From the IMG/VR virus record IMGVR_UViG_3300021197_001064, positions 1 to 30,920 of that record: 30,920 nt of DNA, one strand, 5' to 3'. Positions 6,926 through 16,674 of the stretch are shown in pieces; position 1 is the first letter of the stretch, and each line of letters starts with the position of its first letter. The notes under the pieces are model-generated. The model worked only from the letters and a program-made list of their open reading frames with translations, made no database searches and was not told the DNA's origin. The DNA is from a virus. The translations under genes and the position numbers were made by a program.

Positions 6926-9846
6926 TGAGCGTAATTCAAAGACCTTTGTTTCGAGCAGCCGGTGGCGGCGCTAACAAGTTCCCAGATCTTAGCGGTGACG
7001 GCAAAGTCACTCAGAAAGACATATTGATGGGGCGTGGCGTTATTGAGAAGCAAGAAGGCGGCGGTATTGGCGCTATGATGCCTGCTGACGCTATGGCTAT
7101 GATGCCTGCTGACGCTATGGCTATGATGCCGGAGCAGATGCCTGCGGAAGCTCCTCTGGACCCGTTAGCTCAAGATGTGCTGATGGCTCGCGAAGAAGGC
7201 GAGAAAATTGGTTTGGATTACCTTGCTGAAACCATGGACGGCATCGACATGGCGAGCAACACGGAGGAGTTAATTAACTCAATCCGTGGTAATGACCGTC
7301 CCCTGCAAGATCGGGTAGCAGAGCTTGCCACGTTTGTGGGCGAGCAAGATGCTATGCAGACACCAGAGTCAGTACTGACGATGGTGCAGCCTACTATTAT
7401 GCTGTCGGAAGAAGGCGCTGTAGATAGCGGCGTGGGCGGCTTAATTCAACAAGTTCTCGGCGAAACCGATATGAACGACGAGATGGGCCAAGGCGTGGGC
7501 GCTTTGATGGCGCAGGGACAGCCCGAACCCATGGACGAGCCGGTGCAACAGTTTAACCAAGGCGGTGCCGTAAAAAAGTTCGCACCGGGTGGCGCAGTTA
7601 ACTTTGGCGACCCGGTCTATGACCCTACTTTTGGTACATCATTTAGTCCGCAGTCCATACGGACGGGCATTGCCGACGCAACGGCGGGCATAGGGCCTGT
7701 CCCGAATCTGGCGTCTATGCTTCCTGAAGAGTACGCGGCGCTATTACAAAGTGAGGCGCTACGGCGGCGTGAACCGCGAAGTGCAAGAGACGCTGCCGCA
7801 GAATACCAAACACTGATGGAAGAAGCTTATGACATCGAAGGTCAACGAGCTTTTTCTGATCGCGAAGCTGCGTTGGATTTAGCCCGAGCAGGGTTTGCTT
7901 TTGCCTCTGGCCGAGATCCAAAGACCGGTGAAAACATGGCCGGAAGAGGGTTTTTAGCCCAATTAGGCTCCGTGGGGCAGCAGTATGCAGAAAGCGCGGG
8001 TGAGCGACTAGCTAGAGAGCGTAAAGGTGAACAGGGAATTCGATTAGCTGCCATACAACAAGGGATTGCGGCAGAGCAGCGCGACCAAGAAGCGCAAGAA
8101 AGAAGTACTTCTGACGCTAGGCGCGCCCTTATTGAGGCGGGCTTGGACAAACGAAGACTTGATCAACAAGGTTTGATTACCGTAGCGGGTCTTAAGTCAG
8201 CGGGCGAAAATCTGGTTGCTGAGATCGGTTTTAACGCGTTTGAGAGCGATGCAAACCGAAAGTTCCAAGCGCAGCAAACTGACCGAAAAGCCGAGATAGA
8301 AGAAAACATCACGCGAGTCAGGGCAGATCTGACCGAAGCGCAAGCAGAACGAGACTTCGGTCGTCTTCAAACGCAAACGGAAACTTTGCGTAAAAACCAA
8401 CTAGAGCTTACAGGTGTAAACTTCAACAACGATTTGGCAATACAAACGGATCGGTTTGCTCGTCAGCGTGCCAATCAAACGGCCTTCATCAATTTGCAAG
8501 GCGGCATAGATCAAGCAATGCAAACTCAGCGGTTAGATCACACGACTTTGTTACAGAATATTCAGCAAGATTTTCTCGCAGGTCAGTCTGAGTTAGACCG
8601 AGACTTGCGAAGAGACTTGTCCGACGATGAATTAGATTATCGTCGCGAAGCTTTAGAGCTTAACCAAGAGAAGTTTGCGCAGGACAAGGCGTTAGCGCCT
8701 TCTACCGAAGATAGTTTTCTGTACGACGTTTCGGGCGGATTCGTTGGGCAAGGATCGCAAGCACGACAATTGAACGAGATCAATGCAGATATACAAAGAC
8801 TTCAGGCAGCAGCGTTAGCGCAGGGCATAGATCAAAACTTCTTGGCTAGGACAGACCAGAACATCGCTAATTACATTAATGTAGCTGATCTGGCTTTGCG
8901 CCAAGAACGGAGTGCCATGCTTAGAAGCGAGTCAGTTCTGGGTGCGCTACAAGCACGAGGTGCAGGACCGAAATTTGGCACAGCAGCGCAGCAAACGGAG
9001 CTTTTGGGCGACAGGAACGCTATTAATGCCTACGCTAAGGGATTAGATGTTCCGGGCTTTGAACTTGCGCTTAACAACATGTTTGGCACGGTGACTATGG
9101 ACAACCGTGGTAATCAAGTACCCGCACGTAAACTGACTCCGGCCCTGCGAGCCGCTCTTATAAAACGTAAAGAGGCTGGTTTCGTGATTCCAACGCTACC
9201 CGGTTTTGCGGGCGGTGGTGAGGTAGACATGGGCGCGGGGCAGGGTCTTCTTGATCCTGTCACGGGATATCGTTTTCCTATGACTCAAGAAACGTTAGAC
9301 CCAGAGCAGCTTCCTCGCACCTATGAGCCTACTATCACGCAGGACATAGCAGACATCACTAAGGCTACCGGCACGCAAGAGGGGCTTTTAAATATTGGGG
9401 GCGTTGCCCTCAACACCGTAGCGAACGCTATTTTTGGCACGGAAGCAGGGCTTGCTGCCGATACCCGACAGGCTAAAAAGGCCGTTGAAACACTAGGCAC
9501 GGTAGCTACTACCACTTTGATGGCTGCTATACCGGGTAAAGACAACGTCGAGCTACAGCGCATGCTGAAAAACATGCAAGTTCCCGCTGATTCGTTTAGC
9601 TTACAAGATGACGAAGCGTTGGATTACTTTAAGTTAGCGCGTAACACCATGGATCTTGGCATCAAAAACCAAGAAGACTTGTTAGACAATGCTAACCTGA
9701 CGCGGAAAGAAATCACTAAGGTGCAGACGGATCTGGCGCAGATGAACGCGATTCAAGCTGAGTATGACAACGTCATCAAAGCGTATGAGGCCAAGCTGAT
9801 GCCGTCTGAAGAAGTCTACGATTCATTGGATAAGTTTTTTAAGTAA
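6925..9846 (+). CDS. Large virion protein with EF-hand-like calcium loop
   Basis: This 973-residue protein starts MSVIQRPLFRAAGGG. Residues 21-32 (DLSGDGKVTQKD) match an EF-hand or dockerin calcium loop, with Asp21, Ser23, Asp25, Thr29 and Asp32 at ligand positions. Next comes a Met/Pro-rich tandem repeat (MMPADAMA). Gly-rich motifs (NQGGAVKKFAPGGAVNFG near residue 212; FAGGGEVDMG near residue 760) resemble the Gly motif in the 644-residue protein. Residues 270-590 are highly charged, Gln/Arg/Glu-rich and probably long coiled coil. There is no recognised enzyme domain. Its position between other giant structural genes supports a virion or injected protein. It starts in a TAATG overlap and is directly followed by the next gene. 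Confidence 0.65.
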   Translation: MSVIQRPLFRAAGGGANKFPDLSGDGKVTQKDILMGRGVIEKQEGGGIGAMMPADAMAMMPADAMAMMPEQMPAEAPLDPLAQDVLMAREEGEKIGLDYLAETMDGIDMASNTEELINSIRGNDRPLQDRVAELATFVGEQDAMQTPESVLTMVQPTIMLSEEGAVDSGVGGLIQQVLGETDMNDEMGQGVGALMAQGQPEPMDEPVQQFNQGGAVKKFAPGGAVNFGDPVYDPTFGTSFSPQSIRTGIADATAGIGPVPNLASMLPEEYAALLQSEALRRREPRSARDAAAEYQTLMEEAYDIEGQRAFSDREAALDLARAGFAFASGRDPKTGENMAGRGFLAQLGSVGQQYAESAGERLARERKGEQGIRLAAIQQGIAAEQRDQEAQERSTSDARRALIEAGLDKRRLDQQGLITVAGLKSAGENLVAEIGFNAFESDANRKFQAQQTDRKAEIEENITRVRADLTEAQAERDFGRLQTQTETLRKNQLELTGVNFNNDLAIQTDRFARQRANQTAFINLQGGIDQAMQTQRLDHTTLLQNIQQDFLAGQSELDRDLRRDLSDDELDYRREALELNQEKFAQDKALAPSTEDSFLYDVSGGFVGQGSQARQLNEINADIQRLQAAALAQGIDQNFLARTDQNIANYINVADLALRQERSAMLRSESVLGALQARGAGPKFGTAAQQTELLGDRNAINAYAKGLDVPGFELALNNMFGTVTMDNRGNQVPARKLTPALRAALIKRKEAGFVIPTLPGFAGGGEVDMGAGQGLLDPVTGYRFPMTQETLDPEQLPRTYEPTITQDIADITKATGTQEGLLNIGGVALNTVANAIFGTEAGLAADTRQAKKAVETLGTVATTTLMAAIPGKDNVELQRMLKNMQVPADSFSLQDDEALDYFKLARNTMDLGIKNQEDLLDNANLTRKEITKVQTDLAQMNAIQAEYDNVIKAYEAKLMPSEEVYDSLDKFFK
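7072..7130 (+). repeat. 24-bp in-frame tandem repeat
   Basis: The unit GCTATGATGCCTGCTGACG plus CTATG (24 bp) is present twice without change (7072-7095, 7096-7119) and a third time as the first 11 bases (7120-7130). It encodes repeats of Ala-Met-Met-Pro-Ala-Asp-Ala-Met in the 973-residue virion protein. Identical copies suggest recent slippage expansion. Confidence 0.9.
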
Positions 9847-12800
9847 ATGGCTATCCCACTAACGTATCTGCCGTCCACCCTTGCACAAGGCATATCTGAC
9901 GTGTCTGAGGAGGAGCGGGCAAGTCTTCGCGCCGCGCGGGCCAACGCTAAGAAGCCGTTGGACTTTGATCTGAACGGCGCTTTTGTTGCGCTTTCCGACA
10001 AAGGCTTTGACTCAAGAACGTCTTTAGACCTCATCGCCAAGAAGCTTAGTGAGAAAGCCAATTTTGATTTATCGGGTGCCCGCAAAGCAGGTTTCACCAA
10101 CGAACAGGTGGTAGCCAAGCTTATTGGCCGAGATCCTGATGATCTTGAATCAGACCCGGTAGGCTCCTTCTTTGGCGGTATTGGAAGAGGTGCCGTAGAA
10201 GGGTTGCCCGGAGGTTTGGCAGGTGCGGCCACCGTGGCCGGTCTTACCGCAGCCGGAGTAGCCTCCACCCCGCTTTTGCTGGGTGGCGGAATTTTGGCAG
10301 CTATCGCTACGGGAATGACCGGTGCGGGACAGGCACTAGAAGAAGCTACTCTTGGCGAAAGGCAGCTACTGCCCGGAGAACGAGGCGCGGGCGCTGCTGG
10401 CGAGGTGCTCGGCAGCGTGGCAAGTACGGTTCCGCTCACGCAACTTGCTTTAAAAAGCATCCCAGAGGCAGTTGATTTTGGGGCGAAAAAACTTCTTGCG
10501 CGACACAACGAAGAAAAAGCCAAACTTGCTCAAGAGGCAGGTAAGCTTTTTATCAAAGATGGCGTGCCTAAAAACGTCAAAAGACGTGAATTTTTAGAAA
10601 ACCTTGTTTCCAGTGTGGGTAAAGAAGCCCGAGACAAAAGCGCAATTAGCTTTGGTTTACGAGAATTGGGCTACAGCGCGATTCCTGCTGCCGCAGAGGG
10701 CATATCAGAGTCTTTGTACCCCGGCGACGACGTTCGGAGAACAATAGCGGGCGTTGCAGCGTCGTTAGCCCCTAGCCCGGCCTTTCTTGCAGCGGACGCT
10801 GTAACCTCGTTGGGGGGAGTAGCTAGACAAGACGTTTCCGAAAAAGGCTTCAAAGGCTCCGCTAAAAACCTGTTCGGTGTTTTAGATCGCGGAGACAGGG
10901 CCAGAAGGCGGGTTGCCGCTGAATATCTTGTAAAGTCGTATAACGCCTCACAAGCTGCGGCGGCTAGGTCAGCGGGTCAGCCCGAACCGGAAAACGCGGC
11001 TCTTGCATTCGCTGACGAGCTAGATCGACTAGTGGCCGACGACCCAGAATTTGCAAATCTGCTTACCCCCGGTCAACTGACCAACGACCCTTTCTTTTTG
11101 TTGCTGGAAGCCTCTACTCGAAGTGGTAACGTCCCGTTGACTAACCAACAACGAGACTTTGGCATTCAATCAAGGCAGCACTTACGAAAGTTAATTCAAA
11201 TGCTTCGTCTTACAGGCAGTGATGACCTTTTGAAAGAAGCTGCAAAGCTAGAGAAGGAAGGATTAGAGGCCGAAATAACCGGGCTTTTAGACGTAGAGCT
11301 TACCAAAGCTGCGGAAGCAGCCGATAAATTGGCTTTGGTGCGTGGCGACACAGACACCACCGCTAAAATAAAGCTTGATCAAGGTACTTTACTCAAAAAT
11401 GCAGCAGAACGTGCGGTAGAACAATCCAAAGAGGTTCGTCGTAAGTTATACGCGGATGTGGATAAGAACGTCCAAGTCAGTACGGCACCGCTTTTAGCGG
11501 CATACCGTGAGATTCGCGCCAGCAATTTATTGACAGAAGCTGGCGAGCTAAAGGGTGATTTGATCAATGATCTTAGGAACTACGGATTACAGACCGATAC
11601 AGGTTTGGGTGATTTACTGAAAGAAGCCGCTTCCAAGAAAAAAACGTTAAGTAATCGATTGGATACGGTTGGCCGAAGCTTCCAAAAGACAGCAGAGGGT
11701 AACCCGGACGCGTTTAACACCTTTGATCTTTTGGTAGACACAAGTGGCGGCGCTGCAAAACGAGGTTATGAAAACCGCTTAGATCAGGTCATTGCCGGTT
11801 TCTCTAGAAAAATAGATGACCCCGACGCGGCAGGCACAGAAATGTCAGCGCCTGTTCGAGCAAACATTTTAAAGTTAGCGAAGCAAGCCAAAGAAATTGA
11901 ATCCATTAAGCGCAACTTGACTCAAGCAACGTCTGAAATCGACAACGTTTCGCTAGGCGACTTTGCGTCAGATGATCCTGTGATGATGCCAATTGGAGAA
12001 TTGTTGGCTTTCCGGAACAAAGTTAGGGACGGTTTTCGAGACGCTAAACGAGGCATTAAAGACGGCCCTAATGAGGCGCAGCTAGCTATATTAGATCGAG
12101 GCGTCACCGATGCAATTAAAAAACGAATAGATGACGGCACCATTGACGGTGAAATGTCTGACAACATAAAAGCATTAGATTTGGCAGAAAGGTATGCGGC
12201 AGCACATCAGAATGTTTTTAGAAGAACGTTTGTTGGCGAGCTTGGCCGTACAAAACAAGTTGGCGACGAACTCATTGCCCCAGAGCAAGCATTAGACAAA
12301 CTGTTTGCCGGAAGACCAACTAAAAACGTCAAAGAAATACTGGAAGCTTTTGGTTTTCGAGGGTTAGAAGGAGCAGAACTAGCTTTTGACGACGATTTTT
12401 TAGGCACGGCCAGCGGTGCAATTAATGCTTATTTACGCAACGAGATAGCGGGCAAAGCGAAGACTACAACAATCGTCAATCCAATCACGGGTGAGACACA
12501 GACGGTTCAAACGTTGGATCAAAGAGACATTGATCAGTTCTTGAACAAAAACTCTGAAGCTCTAGCGGCGTTAGATCCCAGCGGAAGTTTGCTCAATGAC
12601 TTACAAAGCGCCGGGACCTCTAAGATTGCATTGGAATCTGCCTTAAACACTCAGACCGAGCGATACAAGACGCACCAAGCAGAAGTCAATTTAGGTAAGT
12701 TTTTGGAAGTAGACAGCACGGAAGCCGCTGTTGCAGACATCATATCTGGCAAGACTGCTGTCACTGATTTGAAAACGATTGCGCGACGTATCAACAACGC

Positions 12801-13740
12801 TCAAATTAACGATGTTCAAAAGCAAAGTCATAAAAAAGCTTTGTTTTCAACGCTGGTGGATGCGGCACTTACTAAATCACTCGATACCGTTGGCGACAAA
12901 CAAGTCATCGATTTTTCCAAGATGTACGACATTCTGTACGACACGTCTAATAAACGAACGCAGGTTGGGCTAATCGACTACCCCAAAGAAGGCCCCAGTT
13001 TGATGCAGATCTTGGATGACGCGGGTGGTGTTCCAAAAGAACAAGCGGCAGAGCTTAAAACTTTTCTACTGCGAGGCAAAAAGCTCACGGAGGCGCTAGA
13101 CGCGGGCGTAGATGATTTCCTAGCCGCCAAGGACACTCCTGCCGCTAAAGACTTCATCGCACGCTTTGCCGGTGCTCAAGGCGTGTCAGAGGTAACCAAG
13201 ATGCTTGGAATGACGCCGACGATTCAAACTACGGCGGCAGGCGCACAGGTGTTACGGAACCATTTTATTAATTTGCCTAATATAGTCGCCAAAGACTTGT
13301 TGATAGACATATCGAAGCCGGGGGGCGCTGGGACAAAATCTAGCGCGAAAACGCTGGCAGACTTAATGCGCGCCGGTTCCAACGAGAAACAACAAAGTGA
13401 TCTGAGCACTAAGATTTTCGTTCGCATCGCACAGAACATTATCGGGTCACCTTCTTACCTGACCTCTTTATCTGTACGAGGCGCACAGGCCGCACAAGAA
13501 GAACAGCCCACCTTAGATCCTGTGCCTGTGGAACAGCCCGTCGCTATGGAACCGCCGATGGCTCCTCCTATGCAGCAGCCCATGCCCCAACAAATGGCAG
13601 CGCCTCAACCGGCTCCCCCGCCTCAAGGCGGCGTCAACTCGCAACAGCGTCAGCGGTTCGCGGCCCTGTTTCCTAATGACCCTATCTCTGGTTTGATACA
13701 GCAGCGAGGTATTGCTTCGCTACCTCAAGCACCGAGCTAG
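9847..13740 (+). CDS. Giant virion / probable DNA-ejection protein
   Basis: This is the largest gene, 1297 residues. After about 100 charged residues comes a Gly/Ala-rich hydrophobic segment (about residues 108-165, including GLAGAATVAGLTAAGVAS) that could enter membranes. A long, mostly helical charged region follows, many hundred residues long. A Pro/Gln/Met-rich linker (about 1215-1265) leads to a tail containing RFAALFPNDPISGLI, a motif I recall ending similar marine phage proteins. I see no transglycosylase or protease motif. Size, a membrane-like segment and position at the end of the structural operon fit a core or ejection protein like those of podoviruses, but this is inferred. The stop lies in a CTAG shared with the stop of the opposite-strand helicase. 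Confidence 0.65.
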   Translation: MAIPLTYLPSTLAQGISDVSEEERASLRAARANAKKPLDFDLNGAFVALSDKGFDSRTSLDLIAKKLSEKANFDLSGARKAGFTNEQVVAKLIGRDPDDLESDPVGSFFGGIGRGAVEGLPGGLAGAATVAGLTAAGVASTPLLLGGGILAAIATGMTGAGQALEEATLGERQLLPGERGAGAAGEVLGSVASTVPLTQLALKSIPEAVDFGAKKLLARHNEEKAKLAQEAGKLFIKDGVPKNVKRREFLENLVSSVGKEARDKSAISFGLRELGYSAIPAAAEGISESLYPGDDVRRTIAGVAASLAPSPAFLAADAVTSLGGVARQDVSEKGFKGSAKNLFGVLDRGDRARRRVAAEYLVKSYNASQAAAARSAGQPEPENAALAFADELDRLVADDPEFANLLTPGQLTNDPFFLLLEASTRSGNVPLTNQQRDFGIQSRQHLRKLIQMLRLTGSDDLLKEAAKLEKEGLEAEITGLLDVELTKAAEAADKLALVRGDTDTTAKIKLDQGTLLKNAAERAVEQSKEVRRKLYADVDKNVQVSTAPLLAAYREIRASNLLTEAGELKGDLINDLRNYGLQTDTGLGDLLKEAASKKKTLSNRLDTVGRSFQKTAEGNPDAFNTFDLLVDTSGGAAKRGYENRLDQVIAGFSRKIDDPDAAGTEMSAPVRANILKLAKQAKEIESIKRNLTQATSEIDNVSLGDFASDDPVMMPIGELLAFRNKVRDGFRDAKRGIKDGPNEAQLAILDRGVTDAIKKRIDDGTIDGEMSDNIKALDLAERYAAAHQNVFRRTFVGELGRTKQVGDELIAPEQALDKLFAGRPTKNVKEILEAFGFRGLEGAELAFDDDFLGTASGAINAYLRNEIAGKAKTTTIVNPITGETQTVQTLDQRDIDQFLNKNSEALAALDPSGSLLNDLQSAGTSKIALESALNTQTERYKTHQAEVNLGKFLEVDSTEAAVADIISGKTAVTDLKTIARRINNAQINDVQKQSHKKALFSTLVDAALTKSLDTVGDKQVIDFSKMYDILYDTSNKRTQVGLIDYPKEGPSLMQILDDAGGVPKEQAAELKTFLLRGKKLTEALDAGVDDFLAAKDTPAAKDFIARFAGAQGVSEVTKMLGMTPTIQTTAAGAQVLRNHFINLPNIVAKDLLIDISKPGGAGTKSSAKTLADLMRAGSNEKQQSDLSTKIFVRIAQNIIGSPSYLTSLSVRGAQAAQEEQPTLDPVPVEQPVAMEPPMAPPMQQPMPQQMAAPQPAPPPQGGVNSQQRQRFAALFPNDPISGLIQQRGIASLPQAPS

Positions 13741-15179
13741 ATAAGCCACTTCTTAGTTTCTTCGCCCAAGACTTCTTGGGCTATGTCGATCTTGTCGCGT
13801 AGGGCCTTGATGATCTTCTCATCCACAGTGTCCGGACTGACCAGATCTACATACAAAACATGACGCGTTTGACCGATACGATGCGCACGGTCCTCGGACT
13901 GTAGCCGTATTTCTAGGTCGTACTGGTTGTTGTAGTAGATCATATTGGTAGCAGCCGTCAGCGTCAGCCCGTAGCCCCCAGTTCGCGGGTTAGCTACAAA
14001 AAACCGCAGATCACTGTCTGGATCTTGAAACTGAGCCACAATCTCGTCTCGTTCATCGGCAGGAGTGGCCCCATAAAAGGTGCGCACGGACCTTGGCCCA
14101 TAGACCTTGGATAATTCTTTCTCTATTTGCTCTATGTCGTAGACCCAGCTAGCCCAAACGATTACCTTGCCGTCCATTTCACTGATCACGTCCAGTAACT
14201 CAGACATTCGGTTACTGTCTAGCGCCTGTATCTCGCCGTCATCTGTCTTCAGGTGCCCACAGCAGATCTCTTGTAACCGCATTATCTGCGTCAAAACGCT
14301 CTGTGTAGTCGCCAGTTCGCCTTTCTCAAGCATGGCTAGGGCCATGTCTTGCATCTGTTTGTAGGCTCGCTCCTGTTCTTTGGTAAGCGCCACGTTACGT
14401 TGCGTATAGATCTTTTCCGGCAGGTCTAAGCAGTCTTCTTTTAAAACTCGGCTAGAAAAATCGTTCAACTTGACGTTTAGCTCGTCCAGATTGCGGTAGC
14501 CGGTAATGTCTTGAAAGCTCCTGTTGCCAAACTTACGCTGAGTGATCACCGCATAACGGCCCTGAAACGCGTAGTAGCTGTCAAATCCCAGCAGATCAGT
14601 GCCCAAGAAAGCACACTGAGCGTACAGATCCATAGGGTTCTTAGTGATAGGGCTACCGGTCAGGATGCGCTTGTACTTGGCTTCTTTGCCTAGCGCGACG
14701 ATGTTCTTTGTACGCTTTGCTGTACGGTTTTTGATCGACGTAGACTCATCCACCGCCACCAAGCAGTTGCGGTTACGCTTCACAAACCATTTAGCAACGT
14801 CCACGCCCTTTTTGGTTGAGAACGACTCAACGTTCATTACCAAGATCTTGAGATGTTCTTTGTCGTTAGCAAGCTGCAACATTTCACCCTTGAAGGTCTG
14901 CGTGAGGTTCGGTTGCCACTGAACCACCTTCAGCGGTATATCGTCCGGCAAATGCTGCGGTATCTCCTTGTGTACCCAGTTGCCGTACACGCCCTTCGGC
15001 GCAATGACCACGGCTGTATCTATCTCACCGTCGCAGTAAAGCTTGGCGACAGTGTCGATGGTTACCTTGGTCTTTCCTGTCCCCATCTCAAGGAACAACG
15101 CCCACGAGCGGCTATCCCAACTAGCATCAAAAACCTGCTGTTGGTGCTCGTAAGGTTGCGTTTTGAAAGTAAATTGCAT
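13737..15179 (-). CDS. SNF2-type superfamily 2 DNA helicase/translocase
   Basis: This 480-residue protein has a full SF2 motor of the SNF2 type. Motif I is EMGTGKT (Gly33-Thr37), motif II is VAVDESTSIKN (Asp144-Glu145), motif III is LTGSP (173-177), and the second RecA-like domain ends with TGGYGLTLTAATNMIYYN and a motif VI RAHRIGQ arginine finger. It would use ATP to move on double-stranded DNA, probably in phage replication, recombination or removal of bound proteins. It has no nuclease or methylase domain. It is the only gene in reverse orientation between the structural and replication blocks. The start at 15179 leaves a 98-bp divergent intergenic region, and its 3' end meets the virion operon in a shared CTAG stop. 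Confidence 0.92.
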   Translation of the reverse strand: MQFTFKTQPYEHQQQVFDASWDSRSWALFLEMGTGKTKVTIDTVAKLYCDGEIDTAVVIAPKGVYGNWVHKEIPQHLPDDIPLKVVQWQPNLTQTFKGEMLQLANDKEHLKILVMNVESFSTKKGVDVAKWFVKRNRNCLVAVDESTSIKNRTAKRTKNIVALGKEAKYKRILTGSPITKNPMDLYAQCAFLGTDLLGFDSYYAFQGRYAVITQRKFGNRSFQDITGYRNLDELNVKLNDFSSRVLKEDCLDLPEKIYTQRNVALTKEQERAYKQMQDMALAMLEKGELATTQSVLTQIMRLQEICCGHLKTDDGEIQALDSNRMSELLDVISEMDGKVIVWASWVYDIEQIEKELSKVYGPRSVRTFYGATPADERDEIVAQFQDPDSDLRFFVANPRTGGYGLTLTAATNMIYYNNQYDLEIRLQSEDRAHRIGQTRHVLYVDLVSPDTVDEKIIKALRDKIDIAQEVLGEETKKWLI

Positions 15180-15195
15180 GCTTGGCCTAAATTGT

Positions 15196-15222
15196 TTGAC
15201 ACATGCGATATTATGGGATTAT
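15196..15222 (+). promoter_or_regulatory. Candidate promoter of the replication operon
   Basis: A perfect -35 TTGACA (15196-15201) lies in the divergent gap between the SNF2 gene and the replication operon. The best -10 is GATTAT at 15217-15222, preceded by TGG (extended -10), with a short 15-bp spacer. The spacer contains the motif ATGCGATATTATG (15203-15215), also found at 25589 and 25936. The opposite strand has two CATAAT words that could serve the helicase gene. Confidence 0.55.
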
Positions 15223-15277
15223 GCTTCGTTTGGGAAGTGGCTAGCGCCGCTTGAAACTTGAAAAACGGAGAAAGACG

Positions 15278-15844
15278 ATGAGTGACTTACTCGCCGACAT
15301 GGCTGCCGACAGCCAATCTTCTATGTCTCTGCCCGGAGACAGGAGCTTAGATGCTTTGTCATCTATCGCAGATAATATCGTATCTGCGGATCAAACGGTC
15401 AAAAATCTTGAAAAACAGCTAAAAGAAGCGAAGCAGAAACTGCTCAAGCTCACAGACGAAGATCTGCCTAGCAAAATGCAAGAAATCGGCATGACCAACT
15501 TCACCTTGCAAGACGGGAGCAAGGTCGAAATCAAAGAAACCTACGGTGCGCGTATCAGCAAAGACAACGAAGCTGCGGCTTTCGATTGGCTACGCTCGCG
15601 TGGCGAAGGCGACATCATCAAAAATACCGTCACAGTGCGCTTTGGTAAGGAGAAAGATAACGAAGCGCAAGCCTTGGTCGAAGAACTGAGAAGTAAAGCT
15701 TGGGAGCCAGAGCAGAAGCAGGAGGTTCATGCCTCGACGCTGAAGGCTTGGGTCAAAGAGCGAGTCGAGCAAGGTAAGGAGCTAGACATGGATTTGTTTA
15801 GCGTATGGGTTGGACAACGAGCAACGATTACAAAGGCAAAATAA
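15278..15844 (+). CDS. Conserved phage coiled-coil protein, first gene of replication operon
   Basis: This 188-residue protein starts at the ATG at 15278, which has GGAG (15267-15270) seven bases upstream; an upstream in-frame TTG at 15251 lacks such a site. Residues about 35-65 form a heptad-like coiled coil (NLEKQLKEAKQKLLKL). The rest is a compact alpha/beta domain with segments FDWLRSRGEGDIIKNTVTV and STLKAWVKERVE. From memory, proteins with this order commonly precede ssDNA-binding-like genes in phage replication modules, but I know no proven function. It ends in a TAATG overlap with the next gene. A replication accessory role is inferred from context only. Confidence 0.8.
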   Translation: MSDLLADMAADSQSSMSLPGDRSLDALSSIADNIVSADQTVKNLEKQLKEAKQKLLKLTDEDLPSKMQEIGMTNFTLQDGSKVEIKETYGARISKDNEAAAFDWLRSRGEGDIIKNTVTVRFGKEKDNEAQALVEELRSKAWEPEQKQEVHASTLKAWVKERVEQGKELDMDLFSVWVGQRATITKAK

Positions 15845-16674
15845 TGGCTGATAAAGACGAAAAGAAAGTAGCGGAAAAGAAGAAGAGCGACGTTGTGGTC
15901 GCTGGCGCAGCAATGTTTGAGGCAGATGCGGGCGCAGGTATGCAGATGACAGAGGACGATCTGGCACTACCCTTTCTGAAAATTGTGTCCTCTGAATTAT
16001 TGAATCAGGACGAAGCCATCGCCGATAAGGCGAAGCTTGGCGACATGATCAACTCGGTGACAAAGCAGGTGTACTCCGGCAAGACACCGATCAAGGTGAT
16101 CCCTTGTCACTACAAGCGAGAGTTCCTGATGTGGGCACCTCGGGGGTCAGGAAACGGCGCTCCCTTGAAGATTTTCGGCCCAGAGGATCAGCGACCATCC
16201 ACCACTCGCAGCGCAGACGATAACAAGGAGTACGTTGACGGCATGCAGGGCGAGTACATCGATGAGACGCACCAGCACTACGTGTTGATCCTCGAAGACA
16301 ACGGCACTTGGTCTAACGCATTGATTTCTATGAAGTCTACGCAGTTGAAGAAGTCGCGCCAGTGGAACTCAATGATCGCCACGCGAAGCATGGTAGGTGC
16401 AAACGGGCCGTTCACACCGCCTCGGTTCTCGCACATTTACAACCTGTCTACGAACAAGGAAGAAAACTCCAAGGGCGTATGGCACGGCTGGAAGATCGAA
16501 CTGGAAGGCGCGATTGAAGACGCGGGTCAGTACCAAGCCGCGAAAAGCTTTCACCAAGCCATCAGTGCAGGAACGGTGACGGTCAAGCATGAGGACGGGG
16601 GACCCGCTAAATCGGGGCAACCGGCAGCGGCACAAGCAACAGGTGACGATGATTCCGATCAGATCCCTTGGTAA
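15844..16674 (+). CDS. Candidate ssDNA-binding protein with acidic C-terminal tail
   Basis: This 276-residue protein starts at the ATG overlapping the previous stop (TAATG); a longer in-frame start at 15805 would lie inside the upstream gene. After a Lys-rich N-terminus comes a probable OB-fold-like core (PFLKIVSSE, then YKREFLMWAPRG and MKSTQLKKSRQWN). A low-complexity linker leads to an acidic tail ending DDDSDQIPW. An acidic tail closed by an aromatic residue is the hallmark of bacterial SSB and T7 gp2.5, where it contacts polymerase and other partners. Its position just before primase, helicase and polymerase genes supports this role. There is no clear primary homology to E. coli SSB, so the call is functional inference. 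Confidence 0.6.
   Translation: MADKDEKKVAEKKKSDVVVAGAAMFEADAGAGMQMTEDDLALPFLKIVSSELLNQDEAIADKAKLGDMINSVTKQVYSGKTPIKVIPCHYKREFLMWAPRGSGNGAPLKIFGPEDQRPSTTRSADDNKEYVDGMQGEYIDETHQHYVLILEDNGTWSNALISMKSTQLKKSRQWNSMIATRSMVGANGPFTPPRFSHIYNLSTNKEENSKGVWHGWKIELEGAIEDAGQYQAAKSFHQAISAGTVTVKHEDGGPAKSGQPAAAQATGDDDSDQIPW

Noticed and set aside
9816-10523. Minus-strand open frame of 235 residues
   Set aside because: It is opposite the start of the 1297-residue gene, rich in Ser/Pro/Ala as expected from a shadow of Gly/Ala/Lys codons, and would span the junction of two real genes.
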